From Collinsella sp. (lineage in GTDB: Bacteria; Actinomycetota; Coriobacteriia; Coriobacteriales; Coriobacteriaceae), in contig DXMA01000017.1 of the NCBI GenBank assembly GCA_019414445.1, forward strand, positions 1 to 53,486: a stretch of 53,486 nt of DNA, read 5' to 3'. The notes beneath the pieces were generated by a model. The model worked only from the letters and a program-made list of their open reading frames with translations. It searched no databases and was not told the DNA's origin. This document shows, in pieces, positions 1 to 7,992 of this stretch. The translations under genes and the position numbers were made by a program. Each line of letters opens with the position of its first letter. The first letter of the stretch is position 1.

Positions 1-65
1 AAGAGGTAAGATAACGCCCTCTGCAAAAAAGGTTACGTTATCTTACCTCAACAAATGGTTGTCCG

Positions 66-116
66 GCGTTTGCCCCGATAAAACCTGCCAAAATAAACCT
101 GTCCCTTTTTGGCAGG
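66..116 (-). repeat. Family-II hairpin repeat, copy a (terminator-like)
   Basis: On the minus strand a CCTGCCAAAA / TTTTGGCAGG stem encloses a loop containing GGGACAGGTTTA and is followed by TTTTAT and a GGGGCAAACG tail. It begins directly at the stop codon of the ABC permease, so it probably terminates that operon. Related copies lie at about 3640-3693, 4770-4822 and 31297-31347. Both the loop and the tail are conserved, which a plain terminator would not need. Confidence 0.75.
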
Positions 117-2882
117 CTACTCGGCGCTCTTGAGGGCGCCGACCATGTCGATCTTATTGAGGGTGCGATTGGTAGCGAGGTTGACGATGATCGTAAAGCC
201 GAAGGAAAGCACCACGGCAAGCACGTAGCTCAGCGGCTCGACTTCGACGTCAAAGTACAATGACGGCATCTGCAAGATGTACGTAAAGCTCTCGGCCAGC
301 GCACCACCCAGCGGTACGCCCAGCGCGGCACCAATCGCCGTGAGGATCAACGTCTCCTTGTTGACGTAGTGGTGCACCTCGCCACGGCGGAAGCCCAGCA
401 CCTTAATGGTCGCCAGCTCGCGCTCGCGCTCGGAGATATTCGTGTTGGACAGCGTAAACACCACCACAAACGACAGGCACGCCGCCATAAAGGTCACGAG
501 CACCACGACCGAATTGATAATCGTAAAGTTCGCCTCATAGTTTTCCCAATGCTCGGCCGTACTCGAAATCGTAAGCCAACCGTCACTCTTAAGATTCTTA
601 CTAAACGCAATCTGGTCGGCCGACGAACCCTTAAGCAGCACAAAGACGCCGTTAAGGCGTGCACTTCGACCGAACGCGCGCTCATAGGTGCCCTGCGTCA
701 TGTAAAGCGTGTTCCCCAGATAGTTGAGCGAGATGTCGCTGACTTTGACCTTGGCAACATTGAGCGACGAATCCTGGACGTGTGCCGTATCGCCCGGCTT
801 GATCCCCAGCACCAGCTGAGAGCTCTTGCTCAAATACACATCCCCGTCACGCAGGGCGAGCGGTTCTTTGGACTCGTCCTCTAGGCGCACGTAGTCATCC
901 AGGTCGTTCGTGCGGTCATCGGGCACCACGATCAGCTGCACGGTCTCGCTCTTTCCGCCGAATGTAAAGGTAACGTTGTCGGTCATAATCGGCAGCGTCG
1001 AAGTCACGGTCACGTCGGAATCCTTGGCTGCACTGCGCTCACCCAACGCCGCGCACGTCTGCGAAAAATCATCGGGATTGGCGACCGCCAGCAAATCGTA
1101 GCGTGTGATGTGCCCGTACTGCTTGGGCGACAGCGCGACCGACGTATCACGGATGCCCATACCGCAAATCACAAGCGCCGTGCAGCCCGCAATGCCAAAG
1201 ATGGTCATAAAGGCGCGCTTTTTGTAGCGGAACAGGTTGCGTGCAGCGACCTTGTTCAAAAAGCCCATGCGGTGCCAGATAAAGCCAATGCGCTCGAGCA
1301 GAATGCGCGAGCCGGCGCGCGGGGCCTTGGGGCGCATGAGCGAGGCTGGGGTCTCAGCCATCTCGTGGCGGCAGGCGATAATCGTGGCGCCCACCACGCC
1401 CACGGCAAACAGCGCTACCGACACGAGTGATGACACGATGTCGTACGAAAGCAACATCTGGGGCAGCGAGTACATGTCGTCGAACACCGTAAACAAGAAC
1501 AGCGGCAGACCCACAAATCCGATGATATTGCCGAGCACGCCACCGATCAGACACGCCCACAGCGAGTAGTCCACATATTTGGACAGGATACGCCCGCGCG
1601 AATAGCCGAGCGCCTTGTACAGGCCAATGAGCGTGCGCTCCTCCTCGACCATGCGCGTGGCGGTGGTGAGGCTGATGAGCACGGCGACGATAAAGAAGAT
1701 GAACGGGAACACCGTGGCAATGGCCTCAATTGACGAGCTATCGCTCTCCACGCTCGAGTAGCTTGCGATGTTATCGCGGTCCTGGATGTACCAGGTGCAT
1801 TCGCCCAGGTCAGAGAGCTCGGCGCGGGCATCGGCAAACTGCTGGTCGGCGGCGGCACGGCGCTGGTCCAGGTCGGCTTGCGCCTGCGCACGCTCGTCGC
1901 TGCCCTCGGCCATGCGATTGATGTTGTCCTGCTCGATCCCAAAGACCATATTCGCCTGACGCTCAGCTGCGTCCAAGCTCGCCGGTGTGTCGACCGTCAG
2001 CTCCTGGGCGCGCGCCTTCTCACGCTCCTCGCGGATCTTCTCGATATTGCCCTTGACCTCATTGATCTTTGCCGAGTAGGCATCCGAATAGGAGTTGAGG
2101 CTCTTGGCTCCCTCGACGACCACGTGGACAGCGGAGTAGGAAGAAGATGTCGCGGCATCCTCGCTCACGTAGAACTTGTAGTCCGCAGTCGAAGCAGCGC
2201 GAAAGGCGTTGACTGTCGAGTCGGAGCTCACGTCGGTAGGATCGAGAACCTCGGCCGTGATGGTGTAGTCCCCATCGGCAAACTGGTCCTTGGCGCTTTG
2301 GTTCGACGAGCTCGCATCGTTGGCGGCAAAGCTCACCGTATCGCCGATTTTCTTGCCCGAAGCCTTCAAAAAACGTGAGGTCACTGCCACTTCGCCCGAA
2401 GTCTCGGGCAGCTCGCCGCGCACTAGCACCGGTTGGTCAATATTCTCTTTGGAGAGGCTCTGTACGACGACACGCTCGCGCGTCGTACCCACGGCGGTAT
2501 AGGCGGTCTCGGTATAGATGCCCTCGGCCGTCTCGACGCCATCGACCTCTTGGATCGCGGCAATATCGTCATCGGTCAGACCATAGGTCGACTGCACGTT
2601 GATGTCATAGACATTCTGCTGGTCAAAATAGGCGTCGACCGAATCACACAGGTCCTCGCAGCCCGCCTTAAGGCCGCACATCACGCTCACGCCAAGCGCG
2701 GTGATCACAACGATAGACAAGAAGCGTTTGAGGCTGCCGCGAATCGTGCGGTAGATGCCACGGCGAAAAACCGTCGGCACCATATCGTTTGAGCTTTGGG
2801 CGGTACGGTAGGTCGTAAAATCCTGCTCGCGCTCCGTGTTCTGCGCGTCGCGGCGTTGACTGTTTTGGCGGTCCTGATTCAT
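117..2882 (-). CDS. FtsX-family ABC transporter permease (large, two FtsX domains)
   Basis: Membrane subunit of an ABC exporter of the MacB/FtsX type, about 921 residues. One N-terminal membrane segment (near residues 50-70) precedes a large extracytoplasmic domain. That domain contains a charged, coiled-coil-like stretch near residues 270-380, rich in E, A, Q and R. A first FtsX core follows (around 390-560), with the motif RTLIGLYKALGYSRG. A second external domain leads to the C-terminal FtsX core, with RELATIKVLGFRRGEV. This duplicated layout is usual for permeases that work on lipids, lipoproteins or peptides at the cell surface; the substrate is unknown. It follows the ATPase gene with overlapping ends, so the two are translationally coupled. 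ATG at 2882 is preferred; a GTG at 2894 overlapping the ATPase stop is possible. A family-II hairpin follows the stop. Confidence 0.9.
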   Translation of the reverse strand: MNQDRQNSQRRDAQNTEREQDFTTYRTAQSSNDMVPTVFRRGIYRTIRGSLKRFLSIVVITALGVSVMCGLKAGCEDLCDSVDAYFDQQNVYDINVQSTYGLTDDDIAAIQEVDGVETAEGIYTETAYTAVGTTRERVVVQSLSKENIDQPVLVRGELPETSGEVAVTSRFLKASGKKIGDTVSFAANDASSSNQSAKDQFADGDYTITAEVLDPTDVSSDSTVNAFRAASTADYKFYVSEDAATSSSYSAVHVVVEGAKSLNSYSDAYSAKINEVKGNIEKIREEREKARAQELTVDTPASLDAAERQANMVFGIEQDNINRMAEGSDERAQAQADLDQRRAAADQQFADARAELSDLGECTWYIQDRDNIASYSSVESDSSSIEAIATVFPFIFFIVAVLISLTTATRMVEEERTLIGLYKALGYSRGRILSKYVDYSLWACLIGGVLGNIIGFVGLPLFLFTVFDDMYSLPQMLLSYDIVSSLVSVALFAVGVVGATIIACRHEMAETPASLMRPKAPRAGSRILLERIGFIWHRMGFLNKVAARNLFRYKKRAFMTIFGIAGCTALVICGMGIRDTSVALSPKQYGHITRYDLLAVANPDDFSQTCAALGERSAAKDSDVTVTSTLPIMTDNVTFTFGGKSETVQLIVVPDDRTNDLDDYVRLEDESKEPLALRDGDVYLSKSSQLVLGIKPGDTAHVQDSSLNVAKVKVSDISLNYLGNTLYMTQGTYERAFGRSARLNGVFVLLKGSSADQIAFSKNLKSDGWLTISSTAEHWENYEANFTIINSVVVLVTFMAACLSFVVVFTLSNTNISERERELATIKVLGFRRGEVHHYVNKETLILTAIGAALGVPLGGALAESFTYILQMPSLYFDVEVEPLSYVLAVVLSFGFTIIVNLATNRTLNKIDMVGALKSAE

Positions 2883-2887
2883 GGGCG

Positions 2888-3589
2888 CTACCACTCGATC
2901 GTCTCGATAGGCACAGGATTTTGCTGGATCGTCTCGCTCTCCACGCGGCCGCTCTTAAAGCGGATCAGGCGATCGGCCATGGGCGCCAGCGCAGAGTTGT
3001 GGGTGATGATGATGACCGTAATGCCTTGCTTGCGGCAAGTGTCCTGTAGCAGCTGCAAGATCTGCTTGCCGGTTTTGTAGTCGAGTGCACCCGTAGGCTC
3101 GTCGCACAAAAGCAGCTTGGGGTTCTTAGCCAGCGCGCGGGCGATGGATACGCGCTGCTGCTCGCCGCCCGAAAGCTGCGCCGGAAAGTTAGCGAGGCGG
3201 TCGCCCAGGCCAACCTGGCGAAGCGTTTGCTCGGCATCGAGCGAATCGGGGCAGATCTGCGCCGCGAGTTCGACGTTCTCAAGCGCCGTCAGGTTAGGGA
3301 CCAGATTGTAGAACTGAAAGACAAAGCCAACATCGGCGCGACGGTATTCCACAAGCTGAGCCTCGTTGGCAGAGCTCACGTCACGCCCGTCCACCGTCAC
3401 GGTGCCAGAAGTTGCCGTGTCCATGCCACCCAGAATGTTGAGGGCCGTGGTCTTGCCGGCACCCGAAGCACCCAAAATGATGGCGAGCTCGCCGCGCTCG
3501 ACCGTAAAGCTCGCGCCGTCGAGCGCGTGGATGCGGGCATCGCCCTCGCCGTATGCCTTGATGACGTCTTTGAATTCGATATAGGCCAT
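2888..3589 (-). CDS. ABC transporter ATP-binding protein (MacB/LolD type)
   Basis: Cytoplasmic ATPase of 233 residues that powers the permease encoded directly downstream. Visible motifs in order: Walker A GASGAGKTTAL near residue 40, a Q-loop region FVFQFYNLVPNLTALENVE, the signature LSGGEQQRVSIARAL, and Walker B LLLCDEPTGALD with the catalytic Glu. The sequence around the Q-loop and DEPTGALD is typical of the LolD/MacB/FtsE branch that pairs with FtsX permeases. The stop codon overlaps the possible GTG start of the permease, so the two form a two-gene operon. The start ATG has only a weak upstream GGGAA; no better start is visible. Confidence 0.92.
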   Translation of the reverse strand: MAYIEFKDVIKAYGEGDARIHALDGASFTVERGELAIILGASGAGKTTALNILGGMDTATSGTVTVDGRDVSSANEAQLVEYRRADVGFVFQFYNLVPNLTALENVELAAQICPDSLDAEQTLRQVGLGDRLANFPAQLSGGEQQRVSIARALAKNPKLLLCDEPTGALDYKTGKQILQLLQDTCRKQGITVIIITHNSALAPMADRLIRFKSGRVESETIQQNPVPIETIEW

Positions 3590-3639
3590 CGATTAATTCC
3601 CATCTGGTCGGATAACTCTTTAGTATTACCCATTTCCCA

Positions 3640-3693
3640 CCTACCAAAAAGGGACAGGTTTATTTTGGCAGGTTTTATATGGGGAAACGTACC
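3640..3693 (+). repeat. Family-II hairpin repeat, copy b
   Basis: Same stem, loop and GGGGAAACGT tail as the copy at 66-116 but in plus orientation, with one arm change (CCTACC for CCTGCC). It lies upstream of the ABC ATPase gene, not behind a plus-strand gene, so it is not an obvious terminator here. Apart from this repeat and the hairpin at 3954-3989, I see no convincing gene between 3590 and 4001. A minus-strand ORF there (about 3641-3868) runs through the repeat and looks spurious. Confidence 0.7.
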
Positions 3694-3953
3694 TCTTTGG
3701 GGGCAGCGCGGGACGCGCAGGGGCGGCCGTGCAGATCGGCACAGCCGTCTCACGTGGAATCGACCGACGCCTGCCTTTCCGTGACACCGGCAACTCGTTT
3801 TTGCTTGTTGGCATGGCCGCCATTATGCCTTGGGACTGAGCACTCAAATTCTCACTCCTCATTGCCACGCTTGCCGCAAGCTATCAGGGTGACGAGATGA
3901 CGACGCTCGCTGTAGCAGCGCAGCCACACTCTATAAGCGAGGCGTTTGCCAGC

Positions 3954-3989
3954 AAAAAAGCGCGCGACAGGGTAAGCCCGCCGCGCGCT
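3954..3989 (-). terminator. Rho-independent terminator of the AIM24-family gene
   Basis: On the minus strand an AGCGCGCG / CGCGCGCT stem is followed by TTTTTT, about 12 bases after the stop codon of the gene ending at 4002. Confidence 0.75.
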
Positions 3990-4001
3990 ATCCTATGCGG
4001 A

Positions 4002-4676
4002 CTAGTTATTGTTGTTGGTCATCGAGGCCACTGCTGCCGCAAGATTGGAAATGGGCATCGTCTGCAACCAGATGCGACCGGGACCGGTGAGCACGGTGTT
4101 GAACACGCCCTCGCCACCAAACATGATGTTTTTGACGCCCTTGACCATTTGAGCGTCGATGCTCACGGTCTCCTCAAAGCCGGCCACGTTGCCGGTATCC
4201 ACAATCATCTGCTGGCCAGCAGCGAGCTCGTACTCAACCAGGTCGCCGTCGATCTCGGCAAAAGCAACACCCGAGCCCGTGAGCTTCTGCATGATAAAGC
4301 CCTCGCCGCCAAAGACGCCGGCCTTTGCCTTCTTGTTAAAGTGAATGCTCAACTCGACGCCACTTTCCGCGGCAAGGAACGAACGCTTCTGCAAAATCCA
4401 GCTCTTGCCCGGACCGATCTCGATTGGCACGATGCGGCCGGGGAAGCAGGAGCCAAACGCGATCATGCCATCGCCACGCGCGGTCCAAATGTTTTGGAAC
4501 AATGCCTCACCCGAAAAAGCCTTGGAGAACATCTTGCCGATGCCACCGCCCGAGGTAGACATTTCCATGTTGGGGGTCATCCAAGCCATGGCGCCGCTTT
4601 CGGTGATCATGGATTCGCCATCGCTAAGGTTGCACGTAACAACCGGGAAAGCCCCTCCGCCGATCTCGTACTGCAT
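4002..4676 (-). CDS. AIM24 / TIGR00266 family protein
   Basis: A 224-residue protein of the AIM24 family (TIGR00266), a beta-helical fold found widely in bacteria; its biochemical role is not firmly known. The sequence shows the usual glycine- and beta-rich layout: ITESGAMAWM near the N terminus, SGGGIGKMFSKAFSGEALFQN, then IVPIEIGPGKSW and GGEGVFNTVLTGPGRIWLQTMP near the C terminus. It ends in a run of asparagines. An AAAGGAGACGGTC Shine-Dalgarno region precedes the ATG at 4676. It appears to be a single-gene unit with its own terminator. Family membership is clear; function is not. Confidence 0.9.
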   Translation of the reverse strand: MQYEIGGGAFPVVTCNLSDGESMITESGAMAWMTPNMEMSTSGGGIGKMFSKAFSGEALFQNIWTARGDGMIAFGSCFPGRIVPIEIGPGKSWILQKRSFLAAESGVELSIHFNKKAKAGVFGGEGFIMQKLTGSGVAFAEIDGDLVEYELAAGQQMIVDTGNVAGFEETVSIDAQMVKGVKNIMFGGEGVFNTVLTGPGRIWLQTMPISNLAAAVASMTNNNN

Positions 4677-4769
4677 GACCGTCTCCTTTCCACTCAGGAG
4701 CCGAATAACGATGCCTATATTTTAGCAGGTAGAGATGCATATGTTCACACCGCCCATGCCCTCTCCTGC

Positions 4770-4822
4770 GGACGTTTCCCCAGATAAAACCTGCCAAAAT
4801 AAACCTGTTCCTTTTTGGCAGG
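4770..4822 (-). repeat. Family-II hairpin repeat, copy c
   Basis: Stem CCTGCCAAAA / TTTTGGCAGG with the GGGGAAACGT tail, minus orientation. It starts two bases after the TAA of the truncated histidine kinase. The loop differs by one base (GGAACAGG). Confidence 0.75.
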
Positions 4823-4824
4823 TT

Positions 4825-5379
4825 TTAAAGGCAAACGGTGAAGGTGATCTGGTTGCCGTGACCGGATACGGTGGCGGCGCCTCCATGGGCCTCGGCGATG
4901 GCACGCACCACGGACAGGCCCACGCCCGAGCCACCCGTCTTGGAGCTGCGCGACGCATCCGCACGATAGAAGCGATCGAACAATCGGTCCAGGTCGCCCT
5001 CGGGCAGCTCGTCCACGGCGTTCGATACGACAAGCTCGGCGGCGCCCTTGCCTTTGCCGTGCGAAACGGCGCACAGGCTCAGCTCAATCACGCTGCCCTC
5101 GCTCGCATAGCGCGTGGCGTTGTCCAGTAGCAACTCAACCACCTGCGCCACCGCCGCGGCATCGGCATGGGTCCGCACGCCGGTCGCAATCGACGTCGAC
5201 AGGCGTTTACCGCCTGAGACCGCCACCGACTTAAACGGCGCCGCCACCTTGTTCACCGCCTCCGAAAGATCGATCGACGCCATGGTAAAGCCCGCCGAGC
5301 CCTCGTCCATGCGTGCCAAGAACACCAAGCGCTCCGTGAGCGCCGATAATAGCGCACCCGCACTCGCCTTAGTGCTGCC
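4825..5379 (-). pseudogene. Truncated sensor histidine kinase (C-terminal remnant)
   Basis: Only the back part of a two-component sensor kinase remains. The open frame runs from an in-frame stop at 5380-5382. It contains the end of a dimerisation helix (LLSALTERLVFLARMDEG), a spacer, the N box ELLLDNATRY near the middle, and a C-terminal ATP-lid and G box region, FDRFYRAD followed by GGSGVGLSVVRAIAEAHGG. The phospho-acceptor His box, any sensor domain and membrane segments are absent. The usual DxGxG of the G1 box is replaced by SNAVDELPEG. No response regulator is adjacent. The only starts are a TTG (5328), a GTG (5325) and an internal ATG, none with a good ribosome site. I read it as a 5'-deleted relic; a stand-alone ATPase fragment is less likely. 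Confidence 0.75.
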
Positions 5380-5521
5380 TTAGCAGGTCGATGAGCATAT
5401 TTAAAAAAGCAAGGTTATAGCTTAGTCGGACTTAAGGAACGGGCGGCTTCACATCTCGCCCTGCAAACAACGCCCGTACAGCGAGCGCGCTTGCCGCATG
5501 GGCGTTGCGGCCGCCTGCAGC

Positions 5522-6097
5522 TTATAGATAGGCGCCCTCAAGCCGAAGCAGCCACTCCTTGCGATCGAGCCCGCCGGCATATCCGTTGAGCGAACCATCG
5601 GCGGCAACTACGCGATGGCATGGCACGATAATCGAAATGGGGTTACGCGCAACCGCAGCCCCCACCGCGCGAGGAGATACAACGGGTGCCTCGTTTCCCG
5701 GCACATGATGTCGAGCCGCAACACGCTGGGCGATCTCGCCATACGTAGCGACCTCGCCACGCGGGATAGAAAGCAGCTCAAACCAAACCTCGCGCTGAAA
5801 CGCCGTGCCAATCAAATGCAACGGCGGCGTAAACCGAGGCTCCTGCCCCGCAAAATAAGCATTCAGCCAAGCCCATGAACGCTCAAGCACCGAAGAGGCC
5901 ACACCATTTGCCGGACTCACCGAAGACATCCCACCGGTACCAGAAACCGCATCGGTACCTACGACATACTCCGCATCCTCTTTGAGCAGCGTAGAGCCAA
6001 AGTGCTCCTGCCCCTCAAACCAAAGCCCCGTCAAACCGCGGCCATCAGCGGCAAGCAGGATTTCGCCCAAAGGCGAGGCAAATGTCGTCGTGACCAC
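5522..6097 (-). CDS. ogt: Methylated-DNA--protein-cysteine methyltransferase
   Basis: Suicide repair enzyme that moves the alkyl group from O6-alkylguanine in DNA to its own cysteine. The 191-residue protein has the N-terminal ribonuclease-like domain (SPLGEILLAADGRGLTGLWF). The C-terminal DNA-binding domain includes FQREVWFELLSIPRGEVATYGEIAQRV, the arginine-finger region, and the active-site motif IIVPCHRVVAADGSLNGYAGG. The methyl-accepting Cys lies in PCHRV. The length fits Ogt-type proteins. An insertion rich in S, G and V between the domains (about residues 45-70) is longer than usual. The gene appears to stand alone, and no ada-type regulator is nearby. Confidence 0.94.
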   Translation of the reverse strand: MVTTTFASPLGEILLAADGRGLTGLWFEGQEHFGSTLLKEDAEYVVGTDAVSGTGGMSSVSPANGVASSVLERSWAWLNAYFAGQEPRFTPPLHLIGTAFQREVWFELLSIPRGEVATYGEIAQRVAARHHVPGNEAPVVSPRAVGAAVARNPISIIVPCHRVVAADGSLNGYAGGLDRKEWLLRLEGAYL

Positions 6098-6260
6098 CAG
6101 CGGCTCCTTTCAAAACTCAGCAAACATAATACCGCGAACTGTGCAGACAACCCCCGCAGATACGTCCGGGCGGGCTCGCAATTACTTCAGCGAGGCTGTT
6201 TTTCCCAATCAAGCGAAGAAGACGCGGGGCTTCGACGCCAGGGCGGTACCCCCGCCAGCT

Positions 6261-6442
6261 GAGCTCTAATACTTTCCCGAGAAGTGAACGAGTAAAAACG
6301 AAGCCCCGGAGCATCCACACCTTTAGACCAAAAAACCGCAGGATTCGCGCTGCAAAACCGCAGGAAATAGCGGTCAAAATATGCCAATGCTTCGGGGGTC
6401 CAAATAAGGTCGTTCACTTCACGGGAAAAGTATTAGACCTCA
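6261..6442. repeat. MITE-like element with about 32-bp terminal inverted repeats
   Basis: The arms at 6261-6292 and 6410-6442 are inverted copies (TGAG.TCTAATACTTT, then CCCG.GAAGTGAACGA) with about two mismatches and one extra base. They enclose about 117 bases holding two direct copies of AAACCGCAGGA. A minus-strand ORF begins at a GTG inside one arm and reads out through the other, so it is probably not a gene. No transposase is present. It could be a non-autonomous mobile element or a large structured RNA. Confidence 0.6.
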
Positions 6443-6463
6443 ATTCGCACCAAGCCCAAAGTC

Positions 6464-6545
6464 ACCCCAGGCAGCAGGCGCGAAGCGCCGCCGCTGCCGC
6501 CACGGCCCCGCAGTAGACCCAGGCGGCAGGCGCGAAGCGCCGAGG
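6464..6545. repeat. GC-rich direct repeats
   Basis: CCCAGGC(A/G)GCAGGCGCG followed by AAGCGCCG occurs twice about 54 bases apart; each copy can also fold as a small GGCGCGAAGCGCC hairpin. No ORF here is convincing. Confidence 0.55.
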
Positions 6546-6651
6546 CCGCCGCCGGGACCAGAGCCCGCAACAACCACGCGCCCCCACATCAGCCCAGCGG
6601 CCCCAACCAACAACGTCCCCATCGCAGAGCGCTCGCAACAGCGTCACCGCA

Positions 6652-6781
6652 GGCGGGGGCCGGGCTTGGTTTTCAGAACATTCCGCAGACCAGTGTGGCG
6701 CCTTGTCCGCGGCTCCGAAGGAGCAGGACAAGGCGCCACACATGGTCGAGGACGTTCTGAAAACCAAGCCCGGCCCCCGCC
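6652..6781 (-). repeat. Family-I nested hairpin element A (3' of asd)
   Basis: Perfect 28-base outer arms (6652-6679 and 6754-6781) enclose a perfect 16-base inner stem (6693-6708 and 6726-6741) capped by GCTCCGAAGGAGC. On the plus strand the linkers are ATTCCGCAG on one side and TCGAGGAC on the other. It starts 12 bases after the asd stop and, in asd orientation, gives GTCCTCG first and CTGCGGAAT second. Elements C, D and E share linkers and orientation. It may act as a terminator or 3'-end stabiliser of asd. Confidence 0.85.
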
Positions 6782-6793
6782 GGACAGGTCAAA

Positions 6794-7819
6794 CTACTCG
6801 CAGAGCAGCTTAGCGATCTGGACGGCGTTGGTTGCCGCGCCCTTACGGATTTGGTCGCCGCAGCACCAGAAGGTGATGCCGCGCGCGGCCTCGGGGTTCG
6901 AGATGTCGCGACGCACGCGGCCGACCCAAATCAGGTCCTGGTCGGACGTATCCATCGGCATGGGGAAGCGGTCGTGTGCACCCTCGGCACCCAGATCGTC
7001 AACCAGCTTGACGCCGGGAGCGGCAGCCAGCGCAGCACGGGCCTCCTCGACCGTAATATCGCGCTCAAACTCGAGCGTAATGCTCTCGGAGTGCGAACGC
7101 AGCACGGGCACGCGCACGCAGGTGCAGTTCACGCGCAGCTCGGGCAGATGCATGATCTTACGGCCCTCGTTTTGCAGCTTCATCTCCTCGGAGGTAAAGC
7201 CCTCCTCCTTGACGCCGCCAATCTGCGGAATCAGGTTGCTCGCCAGCTGGGCGGCAAATGCACGCGGCTCGGGAATCTCCTCGCCGCGACCCAGGGCGGC
7301 CAGCTGAGCCTCGAGCTCGGCCATACCGGGAGCGCCGGCACCCGAAGCCGCCTGATACGTCGAGACGATCATGCGCTTCACGCCGGCGAGCTGATGCAGC
7401 GGCCACGTGGGAACCAGGCCGATGATAGTCGCGCAGTTGGGATTGGCGATAAGGCCGTGATGCCACTTGATATCGTCGGCATTGATCTCGGGCACGACCA
7501 GCGGCACCTCGGGATCCATGCGGAAGGCATGGCTGTTGTCTACCACGATGGCGCCACGCTTGACGGCCTCGGGCAGCAGCTCCTTCGCGATATCGTCGCC
7601 GGCAGCGCCGAGTACGATGTCGCAGCCCTCAAAGGCCTCGGGGCAAGCTTCCTCGATCACAACCTGCTCGCCGCGGAACTCGACGGTCTTGCCCGCAGAG
7701 CGCGCGCTCGCTAGCAGCTTGAGCTTGCCGACCGGGAACTCCTGCTCGTTGAGACACTCGAGCATCTGGGTGCCAACAGCTCCCGTCGCGCCCAAAATAG
7801 CAACCGTGTACTGTTTCAT
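6794..7819 (-). CDS. asd: Aspartate-semialdehyde dehydrogenase
   Basis: Reduces aspartyl-4-phosphate to aspartate semialdehyde with NADPH, the second step of lysine, methionine and threonine synthesis. The N terminus carries the NADP-binding motif VAILGATGAVGTQM. The catalytic cysteine lies in NPNCATIIGL. QAASGAGAPGM and the CTCVRVPVLRSHSE region are typical of the family, and length (about 341 residues) fits. ATG at 7819 is chosen because AAAGGGGG precedes it; the frame is open further upstream without a better ribosome site. It lies downstream of lysC on the same strand (about 170 bases apart, with hairpins between), and a family-I nested hairpin follows. Confidence 0.96.
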   Translation of the reverse strand: MKQYTVAILGATGAVGTQMLECLNEQEFPVGKLKLLASARSAGKTVEFRGEQVVIEEACPEAFEGCDIVLGAAGDDIAKELLPEAVKRGAIVVDNSHAFRMDPEVPLVVPEINADDIKWHHGLIANPNCATIIGLVPTWPLHQLAGVKRMIVSTYQAASGAGAPGMAELEAQLAALGRGEEIPEPRAFAAQLASNLIPQIGGVKEEGFTSEEMKLQNEGRKIMHLPELRVNCTCVRVPVLRSHSESITLEFERDITVEEARAALAAAPGVKLVDDLGAEGAHDRFPMPMDTSDQDLIWVGRVRRDISNPEAARGITFWCCGDQIRKGAATNAVQIAKLLCE

Positions 7820-7890
7820 GCTTCCCCCTTTTAAGGTTGTGGCTTTTGCCCGCACGCCGAGCAGGCTAAATGTTCTTGCCCAGTTTATAC

Positions 7891-7923
7891 AAAAACGGGA
7901 CGGGCATGAAACCCGCCCCGTCG
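7891..7923 (-). terminator. Hairpin between lysC and asd, terminator-like
   Basis: Minus strand ACGGGGCGGG / CCCGTCCCGT stem followed by TTTTTG, downstream of lysC. It would end or attenuate lysC transcription before asd. Confidence 0.6.
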
Positions 7924-7949
7924 AAACGAAACCGAAATGAAACGCCCCA

Positions 7950-7983
7950 CGGCAGATTTTGGGGCATGTCCCAAAATCTGCCG
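7950..7983. repeat. Perfect 14-base-arm palindrome 3' of lysC
   Basis: CGGCAGATTTTGGG and its exact complement are separated by six bases (GCATGT), ten bases from the lysC stop. A diverged copy of the same sequence flanks 26038-26140. It is probably part of the lysC 3' structure. Confidence 0.6.
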
Positions 7984-7992
7984 GAATGGCCG

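Noticed and set aside
3641..3868. 75-aa minus-strand ORF, Arg/Pro-rich
   Set aside because: Its C-terminal quarter is translated family-II repeat, and no clear ribosome site supports the start.
6187..6417. 76-aa minus-strand ORF in the MITE-like element
   Set aside because: Starts in one terminal repeat and passes through the other; no ribosome site and no family resemblance.
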